From: Oscheius dolichura | Lineage: Eukaryota > Nematoda > Chromadorea > Rhabditida > Rhabditidae | DNA length: 64,000 nt | Direction: 5' to 3' | Assembly (NCBI GenBank): GCA_932521035.1 | Contig: OW051493.1 | Location: 7,998,001 to 8,062,000 of the forward strand | In this document: piece by piece, positions 1 through 12,300 of the stretch | How the letters are laid out: the number at the start of each line of letters is the position of its first letter | Numbering within the stretch: the stretch's first letter is position 1 | Translations under genes and position numbers: made by a program | Notes under the pieces: generated by a model | The model's input: only the letters and a program-made list of their open reading frames with translations | What the model was told of the DNA's origin: nothing | The model's database searches: none

Positions 1-1402
1 AAGCCCCTTCTCTTTCCGGTTGATTGGTCCATCCTGTTCCACAGATTAATCTATATCTGAGAGAGGCTGAATGACCTAGCCCCTCATCCTTTATAAACTT
101 CCGCAACTGTTCGCCCCTCATTTGTCTTGGGCTCAGGCCGCTGCCGCCGCCTTGGAGATGCTTATCTACTCCGAGTCCCTCTCCCGTCGTCGTCCTCTAT
201 TCACCTCCCATCAATAAACAGTTCTCTCGTAATTAGCAAGGAGAGAGGGCGAACGGAAATGTCGGGCAACTGTCTCAAGGGATTATGGTTACCTTGACGA
301 GGAATAATGCAGATGATACGGTAATGCGCGGGTTTGGTGGCAAATAAGGGATATAGCCGAGTAATTAGGACAAGGATAAGGCTGGATATTAGTAGAGGAT
401 GACGCGGGGAGTCAAGGCTAAGCCGGCTGCCAGGGGAAACTTCGGCTGGGGGAGCCACAGTTAGACAGCAAGAGGAAAACGCTTGCTGGTCCCCTCTGGA
501 GAGCTTCCCCTGCTTGTTTTCTTCCCTGCATTCCCCCAAAAAACCACTCCCTTACCAGAAATCCCCCCTTCCCTTCCTCTTACAGTCGTTTTGGAATGCG
601 TTGATGGGGCCTAGAGATAGCCGCGCTTGTATTTCGATCTCCCGCTCTAAAGTCAGAGAGCGGCCTCTCTTTCCCGCTTTTTGTCTTGTCTCTCTCCCGA
701 GAACAACAACGAAAATTGGGGGCATCATGATATTCTTCTCTGCTTTTTTTGTCTGTCGCCCCCTCCTAGGGCAAGTCAGTCGGCGGCGATAGTGGACAAG
801 GCAGTTGGAAACAATAAGTCTGCTTACTAATGGATAATAGGATCAGGATGATGGGGGTGCTAATTTGGAGCAGCGGGCCTGGGAGAAATAGTTGGCACCT
901 GCCCTCTGGAGTAAACTGGTTTAAGGAGAACGGCAAGGGGTAAACACGAGGCTTAATTTCAAATTTCTTGGATAAATCGCTTCAGGACCCAACTGTATAG
1001 TTTGTTATAGACCTGTTCTACTAATTCAAATCTCCCGGGGCTTTGGTATAGCAGTGTCTTTCACCTAATTACGGTTGGCCCCTCGTCTCTTGACCAGCAA
1101 TCAGCCATTCTCTCCCCCAGCCTCCCCCAAGGAGCCACCCTCTCCCCCTGGCTGTAATTAGCGCCGCTTTATGATGATCCTTTCCCGTATGTTCTCGTGT
1201 GCCGGGAAAAGGTTTCTTTTGAAATGAGCCGACAACAGACCGGCAGACTGTATCCCCCATTTGTGTTGAGTAATGACCTCGGGACTCCATTACTGGACCC
1301 CAGCCAAAGGGGAGAGGAGAGGGGATGGATGAACCATATAATTTTAAGGAAAGACGACCCGATAATGGCCACCGCCACCCGGGGGAGAAACAAAGACCGT
1401 AC
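1..1402. other. Non-coding left end (probable Eph receptor intron)
   Basis: No further exon of the minus-strand Eph receptor was found here, although one is required downstream of 1403. Open frames are short and lack recognisable domains or paired splice sites. One inverted copy of the dispersed CCACAGTTAGACAGC motif lies near 453-467. Confidence 0.5.
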
Positions 1403-4400
1403 CTCGACAGATCTGTTGTCCTTTTTGATGGGCCGCCTCGTAGCCGGGGAGACATTCACACCCGCCGACGATGTGCTTCGTCCATTGTCCTGCCGGTCCA
1501 CAGAAGGCCACTGGTTCGTCTGGAAAACAAACACGATTTAAACAAGATGTGACTACAGTATCCTACCAGAATTTTGGGACACCGCATGCTCGATACATTT
1601 GCCCTTAACCATGACATTATTCTCCGTGGTGGCTCCTTGTGAAATTGTCGACTCGAAGATTGTAAAATTGTGGACCGTCTTCTCGCAGATAGCATAATAC
1701 ACCTGAAATTGGTCAATTGGGAAATAGTACATATTTGAACAAGGGAGACTACTTGACACCTCGTACTACTTATGCCGAGCTGTTTATTTGGTGAGGAATA
1801 TATTGTGACGCTTATCTGAAGCACCTCCCAAGGAGTTATTGTTTCTTGAGGGAATGGGGATGCTCAGCTGGAGCAGAGGTGATAAGTGAGGGAAAAGGTC
1901 AACCGTCGCACCTTTGACCATCTGCGGGGGAGTCAAAACCGGGCAAAAATAAGTTTTTATTCTATTTTCTGGGAGGGTTCTGCACCCGTAAACGTTCGGC
2001 AGCAAAAAATTCTATTAATTCAGGTCTAGAAGTTTAAACTTTCCCATTGTGCCGAGTCTTTACGGGAGCGGGTGCGCGTTGATCAAAAGTTGGAAGGGAA
2101 CGGTTTTGAGTGGTTCTAACCTTTATAAAGGACAGGTACATTTTAAAAATTGGTTATAAAAAGGCCCCCAGACTGTTTTATAGCCCGGCATCCAGATGCC
2201 ATCCAATATTTTTCCCATATCTCATGATTACCGTGCCAAAATTGCCCGGCAGGTGACCCCAATAAAGCCATAAATACGCTTCTTTTGCTCTTGTCTCGCC
2301 GCTTCTACACCTTCGACTTATCTCATCACCTCAGCCATAAACCGACGTCTGTGTCTGTGACCCCTCCTCGTCTAATGATATCGTCTTTGTTTAGACTTGC
2401 CGTGGACGATCACCTGTTGCATTGCGCAATATGCTTTGACAGCACAGTTGCTATGGCTCTCCCCCCTCAAGAAAACAGACAGGGGGCTCCGGAGGGTTGA
2501 CCCCTTCTGCTCTGGGCAGTCGACAAACATCCGGCCTTAGTCTACCAACACACTACAAGGTGCTAAATGACCCCCTGCCATGAATAGACCTCTAGGGAGG
2601 CAAATATACACAAAAAGATGAACAGAGACGCCCCAGTTACATCCTTAAACCCCCATTTTTGAGACAGGAGAGAGATTTGGCGACAAGGTAACAGGGTCAT
2701 TGAACCGCCAAGGGGGTGATTGACAAGAAATGAGATTGGGAGAGGAGAATGTTTCCAACTGTTCAGACTGTTAGGAATTTGACCTGACCTTCTTCGGAAA
2801 TGAGGTCTTGACGGGAAAATGACCCTACCTTTAAAGCCAGCATACTGGTACAGGCTGTGTTGTCATCAAAGGCCACTCGAATCTGCTTTGTGGACTCCTT
2901 CAAGTTCATGGAAAATGTGGTCTGGTCGAGGTCTTTTCCCTCAATCGTCAGGACCTTGTGCCTTTTCCTAAAATGGTCTTGAAACGAAAGGGAAAAAATT
3001 CCTACCAAGTTTCGGTAAAGCTCGGATCCTCCGGATTGAAGTCATCCAATTTTCGAGCATCTTTCAGGGTATCGTACTCCTTGATATGGATGTTCACAGT
3101 CTCCTTGCAGGCGGTGTTCTGCATTTGGCATTTACTGATCACATACATCAATTTGAAGTAGATTCTGCAAGGATTACTGTAAATACCAAAACTAGACGCC
3201 GTACCCTCGAGTTTGTTCCATTTTGATCGGGTCAGCTATGAGCCAGTTACTTCCATTGGAGAGCGGGAAATTGGCCGTCCAATCCGGACAAGAGCTGTAG
3301 ACTCGGATGTTGGAGGTCTTGTCCTGCCCGGTCCATGACTCCTCATACCACTGAAAATGTAATAAAATTAGACTGTCAGCTGTCTAATTGTGGTCCTCAT
3401 TCAAAAACATATACAGTTTCCCTCATTTTTACCGTTTCAGGACCAAAATTAGTACCGAACGCCGCCAGGCTGCTTCCTCCTCAAGCGCCGGGCTTTTCTC
3501 GTTCTCTTGCACCCGTACAGTCTCGGCAGCTACTGTTTAAAGTATTAGACTATTATTTGAACTGCTGCCGAGACTTTACGGGTGAAGATTTCTTCCCCAG
3601 CCCCTCCAATTCCCAGTAGGAGGCCTCCCAACATGTTTTCCTCTCTCCCTTGGTTCCCCCCTGATACAATCTCAATCCGTCATGTCTTCTTGTATTATCT
3701 ACACGCTTTCTCCTCGTTTCTCATCTACAACCGGGCCATTAGCACTTGTACTAATTTTTGCGATCAAGTGAGGGTGGGAGGGGACCACATTTACTACCTC
3801 TACTACACGACGGGGAACACGAGAACTGTCGTCAGAACTGCTGATGTCGCAGGAGATAACAGAGAGGCCCTAACGATTCTCTCTCTGACTAATTGTACAT
3901 GGGAAAATCCGCCGCGGACCACCAACAGGGAGAGGGTGATTGATTGATAAGAGGCGACAAATTGGAGAGAGATTACTGTATTCCAGGGGGGATTGTTTAT
4001 TGGAACAGAGCGGAATTACGTCTGTAAGCAGGGCGCGCCTTCAGGAAGTGGGCTTATTTTCATCTGTACGCTGATTACAACCCGAATTTTGGAAAAGAAT
4101 CGAAGCCAGCAATTGGCAGCCCTTGCCAAGTTCATTGCCACTTCCCCCGTCCTTTCCCTTTCACACTTCCAAGGATATTGTCTCAATAGGGCGTTGTCTG
4201 CTAATAGAAGACGTCGGAATTCAATTAGGTGCAATGATGGTCCTCTCTTCTCTCTCTGGTGTGCGGTCCATGGCCCCATAATGAGAGACAGGCTCGTGTG
4301 AAGGGTCGTCGCGCATCTCCCCTTCGGGTCACTTCTTCCCTCAATTAAAGAGGAAGAGAGGGAGGACTTTTAATCTCCACCTCCGAGAGGGTTAATTAAT

Positions 4401-6186
4401 TGTCACCCGGCGGCTCCCTAAAGGGTTCAATCCGTTTGGCCATCGTCATGTTTTCTTTAAGTTTCAAGCGCGGGGAAAACTCTCGAAGGCCAACTTCGAA
4501 ACTTGATGAAAAATCAAGATAAAGCAGAGGTAGAGCGGAAGAATTTCCCGTCTCTGGGGAGATCAAAAATGAGTGAGAAATCCTCTCCCGCTCCCCGAAT
4601 GGAGTGATAAGTCTCCCTTGGGAAAGGAATTTCCTGCTTTGATGGCTATTCCCTCCACTCCCTCCTCGTCTGCCTCTAGGGCTCCCCCTCCAAGGAATAA
4701 TCAAACAACCAGCTCGTCCTGTGTGGACAAGTCAGATTAGTGCATTCGGAGACAATAGGCAAGACAATCGGATGGCGGGAGGAGGAAGAGGAAAGGCCGG
4801 AATTGTTGAAAAAGCACTGCTGCTCTCCCTTTGCAGAGGATCCCACCCGGAAAAGGGGTGATTGTAGAACTCGGCTTACTGTAGGGGAAGATTTCCCCTG
4901 CCCGGCTTTTTTTCTTCGAATTTCTGACAGTCCTTCAAAAATGACAGTCAATTACCCTAAGCGGAGGGCAGAAAGTGTCCCTCGGATTTTTTGCCTTACT
5001 GGCTTCCCGGCCTCCGTAAACCAGGTGCAGCGCGGCGGCTGACAGCAATCCGACACGCAGGCGCCGATCTCCGTCGTTTTTTAGGCAGCAAGCGAACGCC
5101 CGTCCGTCCTCCGTCTCAACCGTTCGTCGGTTATACGATACCCCCTAAAGAGACGAGGGGGAACACAACAAGCCAACATCCTCTCCCTCTCACATTCCCG
5201 CCACCAAATACAGGGCGGCTGCCAGCCGGTCTCGGAGACTGCTTGGCGAGGCGAGGTGAGCACACAGAGAGCCTCTCTCTCGACGGCTTAGTGCCACAAA
5301 TGGAGGTGAAGAAGAGGGTGTGGGAAGGGCACGCGATATTTGTTTGGTCAGCCGGAGCTGGGGGTGGTTTTTGTGAGGAGCGGGAGGCTGAAGTGAGGGA
5401 GATAGGTGTGAACTGTGGCTTCTCTTCTAAAAAATCCCAGAAAAAAAGAGCCTTCCATAGTTTTAACCCTTATTGCTAAAATTACCGGCCTCCCGTGCCC
5501 CCTTCGTTTAATTTGTCCCAAATCAATCCCACCCCATTAATGGGATTAAGCCTTGACGAGTCGGCTGCTGCCCGGCGCTTCCCTACAACGATCATTTTGA
5601 TTAGATCTTACGTTTCTCAAGAGGAGGTGAAGAAACGGAAACTATTGTGTATGGAGAGCATAATCATAGTTCAATTTTCTCCCTAGCGGGGACAAAATGA
5701 GGCTCATCCCCTCTAGGGAACAGCTCGTAGCTCGTGGCTCTCTTCTTCTCGCTAGCATTACAAATGGCTGCTGTCCGTTTCAGAGGGCAGTGGCGACATA
5801 TATACGAATAGCGGGGAGGTCACTCAGAATATTACCCAGTGACCAGTTGGATATTATTCATCAAGAGTATTCTCTGAGGGAATTGCACCTCAATTGACAT
5901 CAAAAAGTGTCATCCGCACCCAGATTGTAACCCAAAGATATGGCAGGCCGAGGTGACCACTGGCTGCGGATGCCACCGGCTGTGCTGGGGGCAATTGACC
6001 GGTAATCGAGAGGCTTTTGTGAGGTAATTGGTCCAAAAATTGATTAGAAACAGATTTTTTGAGGTACTGTACTGATTTTGGCGGGGGAAAAAAGGGAAAA
6101 ACTCACCCCAAGGACATCATGCTTGTGTGTCGTGTAGGTCTGCCAATTGAGATCTGTCGAGACGATGGAGGAGTCGTAGAGCACTA
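1403..6186 (-). CDS. vab-1: Eph receptor tyrosine kinase, ligand-binding and Cys-rich exons (partial, VAB-1-like)
   Basis: Eph receptors are single-pass membrane tyrosine kinases that bind ephrins and guide cell movement. Six minus-strand exons are readable: 6107-6186, 3205-3350, 3006-3164, 2829-2967, 1567-1702 and 1403-1519. All join in phase with GT..AG borders. The spliced protein starts VVLYDSS, continues through NWLIADP and CKETVNIHIKEYD, and reaches STKQIRVAFDD before VYYAICEKTVHNF. This is the order of the Eph ligand-binding domain, which begins with a VxLxDS strand and contains a CKETx strand. Next comes the first Cys-rich segment (FCGPAGQW, GGCECLPGYE). The signal-peptide exon was not found upstream. 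The remaining Cys-rich, FNIII, transmembrane and kinase exons must lie left of position 1. Introns reach 2.8 kb, far longer than in the neighbouring genes. Nematodes have one Eph receptor, VAB-1, hence the symbol. Family assignment is strong; the name is inferred. Confidence 0.85.
1977..2075. repeat. Hairpin MITE copy (CACCCGTAAA family), diverged
   Basis: The left end reads CTGCACCCGTAAACGTTCGG. The right end carries the complementary GCCGAGTCTTTACGGG. The two can fold into a stem about 100 bp across. It lies in an intron of the Eph receptor gene. The same end sequence recurs at 3.5, 37.2, 40.8, 44.0 and 51.7 kb. Confidence 0.65.
3509..3585. repeat. Hairpin MITE copy (CACCCGTAAA family), short
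   Basis: GCACCCGTACAGTCTCGGCA at the left is followed about 40 nt later by CTGCCGAGACTTTACGGGTG. This is a nearly perfect inverted repeat of about 20 bp per arm. It lies in the long Eph receptor intron between exons 3350 and 6107. Confidence 0.75.
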
Positions 6187-6221
6187 CTGAAACGGAAAAT
6201 AAATAACAAATAGGAATTATT

Positions 6222-6378
6222 CGCTTCGGGACCCAAGGGAAAGGCTTCCAAGCTGTCTAACTGTGGTTTTTGCGTCTTCTCCTTGTCCCCCCCCCCCCGA
6301 TCTCTTTTAAATTCTACCCCAAAAATCGCTTCGAATCCCTTGGAGAACCTTTTCAGGCTGTCTAACTGTGGCTCTTCT
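6222..6378 (+). repeat. Two copies of a dispersed CGCTTCGGGACCC...GCTGTCTAACTGTGG motif
   Basis: Two copies lie head to tail about 106 bp apart. Each has CGCTTCGGGACCC, or the variant CGCTTCGAATCCC, about 30-35 nt before GCTGTCTAACTGTGG. The second half recurs near 3,372 (one mismatch), 31,661 and, inverted, near 453 and 37,849. The first half recurs alone near 982, 18,828 and 33,231. The nature of the element is unknown. Confidence 0.6.
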
Positions 6379-9300
6379 AGTTTTTGGTGGTCTTTCCCTT
6401 GCCGGATCGCCTCTCTCGCCGGCACTCTTCTCCTCATCTCCTCCTCTCCCCATATAAGGACCGCTGTCCGATTGTGTGAAGTGATTATGCCCACTTGCTA
6501 TTCTTACTCCCATCCTGGTGTCAAGTGTCGGCGAGCCTGTCTATTCCTTTTCCCCAAAAGATGATCGCCTGTAGAGTGAGAGGGGACTTCACACACCGGC
6601 CCTCTTGTGAAAGCGGCGGGAGAGGGGATCATTTGATTTGAATATTGTTTACCCATTCTCTCCCGAAGAGAGCTGCAAGTTTTCACAGCGGGCGGCCTAA
6701 TTCGTGATTAGCCCGGGCCAGGTTCTGGGCTCCCCTCGGTATTTGCAAAGACGGTCAATTCGTGGGGCGTTTAGCCGGGAGACAAGCTGCTAAAATGATT
6801 CCCGGTCGGGTGAGAGAGAGATTGTCCAGTCTCCCACAATTGACCCCAGCCAGCCAGCCCCTCAGAGGTGACTTCAAGTAGGCCTTGATGGCCTGACCAT
6901 GTGCATCCAATGAGACGGGCGGACGAGAGAGAGATACCCCCCTCTCTCGCTCACTTGCGCGCACACCGGGATGGCATTGTGATGATAATTCAACCCGCCA
7001 TCTACAGCCCGCAAAATAGTCAAAAGAGCGGAGGAGAGAGCTGAATGAATCAAACGACTTTGGTTGTGGAATTTATGAAGAAAATTGGTTGAACATTGAG
7101 TTTTATCTGATTTTCTGGGAAAATCGAGGAAATTCTTGGTTTTGGGACCCATTTCAGGTAATTTCTAACCTTTAGAAAATATCAAATGGGCTTAGAAACG
7201 ATTTTACAGCATAAATAAAAGAATTTTGGGGTCCAACCCCCGCCAAATTTACTCATAAACAAGGCTATCCCTTCTAAAATCCAAAAAGGCAAAGAAATCC
7301 GAAAATCAGGAAATATGTCCAGGTGAAGAGGGCAACACTCCATTTCGAGAGGTTATCGCCTCAATTGGCGCGGATATCAAGGACTTGGGACAATAGAATG
7401 GCCGGAAAAGGGAGCCGTCTCATGTTTTTGGGTCTCCTTTCTTATTTTGCAATCTGTTTGATTGTTTTCTTCCCCAATTGACTCTATTAATCATTAGGAG
7501 TTTATCCGAGAGATGATGATAATGGGCTATTTGCCAGCCTGCCCCCAAACAGCCATCCCCCAGTGGTCAGCCATCCTTCTCACCTGCTCTGTCAATGGTG
7601 ACAGCTGGTCAGGTTGATGGGTGTCTCCTCCCTTCGATATTCAATAGCTCTCGCAACTGTTCACAACACCTTCGAGGGTGTAAATTATCTCGCCAGTCAA
7701 AAGGTGCAAAATTTCCCGCCTTTCGTGTGAAATATGAGACATTTTTGAGGGGGGAGAAATCTTTCCGACAAAGAGAAAAAGGCACTATAATACTAGTAAA
7801 GTAACCCCCCGGGGGAAGGGAGGATTCGGATAATCTCGACCGTTTAGCTAAATAACTAGAGCGTGAAAACCGTTGCCTAAATTGTTCTGGCCCAGAACTC
7901 AAAAAGCTACAGTACTGGTCAAAAAATGACGGACAGACTGTCTCCCAGTTGAGCAATATGTTATTTTCACAGGTGTGACGGGGTTAGGACACGACTTAGC
8001 CCATTGGATCAGCGGGGCAGGGTAGCCATTAGCGACAGACTGTGCACAATAGGCAGAGAGAGAGGATTGCGCCCTTCTCCCCCGGTATGTCTATTGTTTC
8101 TCTTGATTTGATGGCCTTCTTCACGAGGGAAAAAGTCATCCATTCCAGGAGAAATAACCAAAAATCTCTCTCTTCAAGAACTACCCCGGATGTAATGGAG
8201 TTCAGTTTTTTCGGCACACAGGTGACGGGGCAAAAGGCGTGAAATTTTTTCGGGGGGTAGAAAAAACACCGGAAAAGTAATGTTTTTTGCAAGGAAAAGG
8301 TCAATTTTTCCTCAATTTTGAGCTTAAAATTCGGTGAAATGACTAAAAATGCGCGAGGGTCCACCCGTTGCCCAGCCCGTCATCAAGGGTCACTGAACAG
8401 CTAACAATGGCTGACAAACTAGGAGCCCCATAACAACAATTAGTAGCTGTAGCCCCTCTGCCCGGGTTCTCAGCGTCGCTGTCATATTGTTCGGTTCATT
8501 TTCCTACTTTCTTTTGATCCAAGCCGACACGGGAGGCATTTTCCCACAGTTAGACTGAACCCTCGAATTAAACACGACTCACCTTCACTGGATAAAATAG
8601 ATAGGAAAAAATGAATAAATAGTAAAAGTAGCGAAGAATACATGCTAGTTTATCCGAATTAGCATAGCCAGAGTGAGGTTAAAAATTTCGTAGAAATGGC
8701 GAAGAACCTGAAATTTTTAGATATTTTGAAAGACCTGGAGTATAAGAAGAAAGAAGAGGTTACAGTAAGAAGTTAGACAAGAAACTGGTAGAAAAGTCAT
8801 AAATCAACTGGTAGCGGCATTAACCGGCCAGAAATAGCAGAGAAAACGGTGCGATCAGCCTTGTTCCGAGGGGTTACGGAGCGAGGGGCGGAGCTGCGCG
8901 AAGACTCCGACCACGCCTCTACTGCGCTGCGTCGGCGAGGTCTTTTAGACGGGGAGGGAAGGCTAAAAAGAGAAGGAACATGAAGAGAAGAGAGCCCAGC
9001 TACGAGTCCCTGGGGAACGGGGAGGAAGGCTCTCCGCCCCTGGTCATCTGCCTGCCTGCGTGCGTTAGTGTAGTAAATGTGCAATGAAATGACGGGAAAG
9101 GGGGAACGAACAGGGGAGAATTGAAGAATTGGTCAGGAATGGGGAAGATAGGGGCAAAAAGAGCAAACAGGACCAATTTATCCGTCTTTTGTTTCATAAC
9201 CCAGGGCCCGTCAAGTTATTTTTCCCCGGGTATTTCCTCCTCCCCTCGAAGCTTAGGTCACACGTCAAAATAGCGAACATTTCACCCCCGTAGACAAGGT

Positions 9301-12300
9301 CCGCAGCTGTCAAAAATGACCCCGTTCGTCTGGAAAACTCAAAGAAATTGGAGCTCCAAGTCTTGAGGAAAGATAGAAGAACCTTCCTAGACTCCTGGAA
9401 TTGTCTGTTGAAGTCTTCTTTGGGCCATTTTCTAATAGCGGAAAGGCTTCGAGACCCCAAAATGTGGAAAGTCTTACTAGGATGGACGGCTACTAAAGCT
9501 ACTGTACTCCTTTGATCGCCATTCACTGGACAGAAAGGGGCACCCCCTGCCCGAATACAGGCACTAACTTCTAAACTAATGTTATTGCTTTCTTCTGTGT
9601 CCCCCTCTCCCGTTCCTCTCTCTATCAGCCACGAATAAGAAGTTGCCAACCGGTTGAGATGCCCCTCTGTGTGCGGGCAGTGTGGCTAAAACCGTTAGAT
9701 ACGATTCACCCCCGGCCTGTCTGTGTGAGCCAATTGGCCTTGTCTCATTCTTCTGTCCTTCTCTCTTTCTCACGCTGTTTAGGACACGGTGTAGCAGTGG
9801 GTTTGGGAATTATTTGGCAGAGGGTGAAAAGAAGATGACTGGCAGGTTATGGAACGGAGGGAGGATGGGACAAAAGGACAGGAAATGAGGAAAGAGGCAG
9901 AGGAACGAATGGCGAGGGAGGGGGGAAAAGGTGGCGAAGAACAACAGGATTAGAGGGGGGTTTGGCCGGATTAAAGGTGTAAAATGGAGTTTAAGCTGGA
10001 GCAGGAAGAGGTTTAACAAGGCAAAGAGCAGGAAACATTAACAGAAATTCTCAAAAATAGCGCCACAGGAAGGTATTTTAACAGAGCGCGCTTACGGAGG
10101 AGAAGGAGTCTTTTATTTGAAGGATTACGGTATTTTTTTAAATAATAAAACCATATTAATAATGTGTTTAATATTCGACTTTAATAGCGGCCTGCTTGAA
10201 AGAAGTTCTGTGGTCATTTGCCCGTCATAAAAAAGGCCGCGGCCGTTCAGCCACCTCTCCTAGATCAAAGTGTAAAATAACCAAATGTCATAAATTAGAG
10301 TCAACGAGCCATGAAATAGTCTTAAAAACTTGAAGAATTCAGCCCGCCACTCTTTCTACAAATCGTAAAACTTCATTCTTTCCATCCGTCTCACCCCCTT
10401 ATCTACCTGGGTCAATGGTTGTGCAAATCATCCCTCCCCCGCCTCCTCATCGGGCTACGTAATTTTACCTAGTTATCAGTAAGGTTTACGAGCTGGAGTG
10501 ACCACCAAACTTGACGGTAATTATGACCCTTCTCAGTCCGGGTCTTCTCTTTAGATAGTCGTGGATTTATGACTCGAGGATGATGGTTTGGGAGGCGCCA
10601 GATTTTTTAGAGGCCATGACTGGGAGAAGAAATCCGTATTTTTAGAAGATGAAAAGGGCATAAAAAGGGGAAAAAGAACGGCTTTTTAACGGAAGACAAA
10701 TGTATTTCGATGGGGGAAGACGCCTGCCGCGAGAGAATGATTTAAACGGCCAGCACTGTGCAACAAATTGCTGTTCAGGGGAGGCAAAAAGAGGCTTTTT
10801 ACGTGAGGACGTGGAGAGGATGGCAGGAGATAACATCTAGAACAGAGATTTCTGTTAAAATGACAGGAAAATGAAGAAAACGAAGAGGGGGATAATCTGG
10901 AAGGCGAATAACCGCTCCCTGGGTCCAAACTTCCTTTTCTTAGAGAGTTCCAAAATTGAATTTGGGAAAGGAAGGCCATCTCTCTTTGTTTCTGGGACCA
11001 ACCGGCTACCGTAACCATAAAACATTCCTTTATTTGGGGGTATGTTCCATTTTTACAGGAAAGGAAAATTTTTATGAGAGAAGGAACAAAACGCGGTTCT
11101 ACAGGAGGTCCCGAGGGACTCCAAGAGGTTTTCTGGAAGCCGCTGTGGGGGGTACGGTCAAATCATTCTGCCGCCGAAGAAAAGAGTCTTTATGGAATGT
11201 GCCGAACAAGTCAAACTAGTCCGGCCTCGAGTTGGATAAGAGCGAGTAAAGAAGCGGCTTTTTTCCCATAAAGGAGAGTCTTTATCTCTATCTGTTACTC
11301 TTCCCCCTTTTCTGCTCTAGAGAGGAGATGAAGATACCAGATATCATCTGTCCATAAGGTGCCCCCGAAATTTATCTAATAATAGCATAACCTGCGGCTA
11401 GTGCGGTCTCTCTCAAAAGTGTAATCTCAAGAAGATCCATCCAATTAGCGACATCAAACGCGCTGTCCTAATGTCGTTTACCGCAAAAGGTCACGGCTGG
11501 TCCCAGAGAGAAGAGGATGTCATAGAGAAGGGCAATATGGACTGGAAGAGAGTGACCTGAACCCCAGAATGAACAGAAGGAGGTTGTGTCTCGTGAAGTG
11601 AGAAAAAGTCCCCCTTCTCCAGTGTCCGATGACCTGTAAACGGTATCAAATGTCCCCTCTTCAGCCTCACACCCTCGAGCTGTTGTCCAAATGGTCTCTT
11701 GGCGCCAGATGTGCTTTACGCCGCCTGTTGCCCCCGGTTGCTTGTACTCTTCGTGAACTCTCTGGCCCCTCTACAAATATACAGGGCGGGGAGCAACAGC
11801 AGCAGGGGTCCACATTGACCACCCAGGAACCTGGTTGTGTAATTTTATGGCGGTCTTCTTCACGCCTCGAGGGGGCCTTTGGCCAGTTGGCCGGCCGCTA
11901 TCTCTCACCTATTGCAACACACATTTCCGGACATTAGTGAATAGCGAGGAGAGGGAGGGGAGCATGAAGCAGTCAGGGATCACTCTGGTGATAATTTGGC
12001 TGATAATCTTTGGGAAACAAAACCGGAAGTTGGGTATGTATCTGGAATTGGAGGAGGAGGGGCTCGGGATGCCCTTTGGGGTACTGTAAACGTTCAGGAA
12101 ACGGAGAAAATGGCACGGAAACGAAGAGAATGGACTGTTCAAGTGCCGGCCACTTTGGAACATTTCATTGGCCCTTTAAAATATTCAAAAAAGACCAGAA
12201 ATGCGGAAAATGGTCGCAAGACGAAGAAAATGGACTGATCAATTAATAGTCGCTTTAAGATCCGTATAAAAACGTACGGTGTCTATTCTAGATTCAAAAA

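Noticed and set aside
4991-5479. 162-codon plus-strand frame as a gene
   Set aside because: GC-rich Arg/Pro/Gly composition with no domain. It lies inside the long Eph receptor intron on the other strand.
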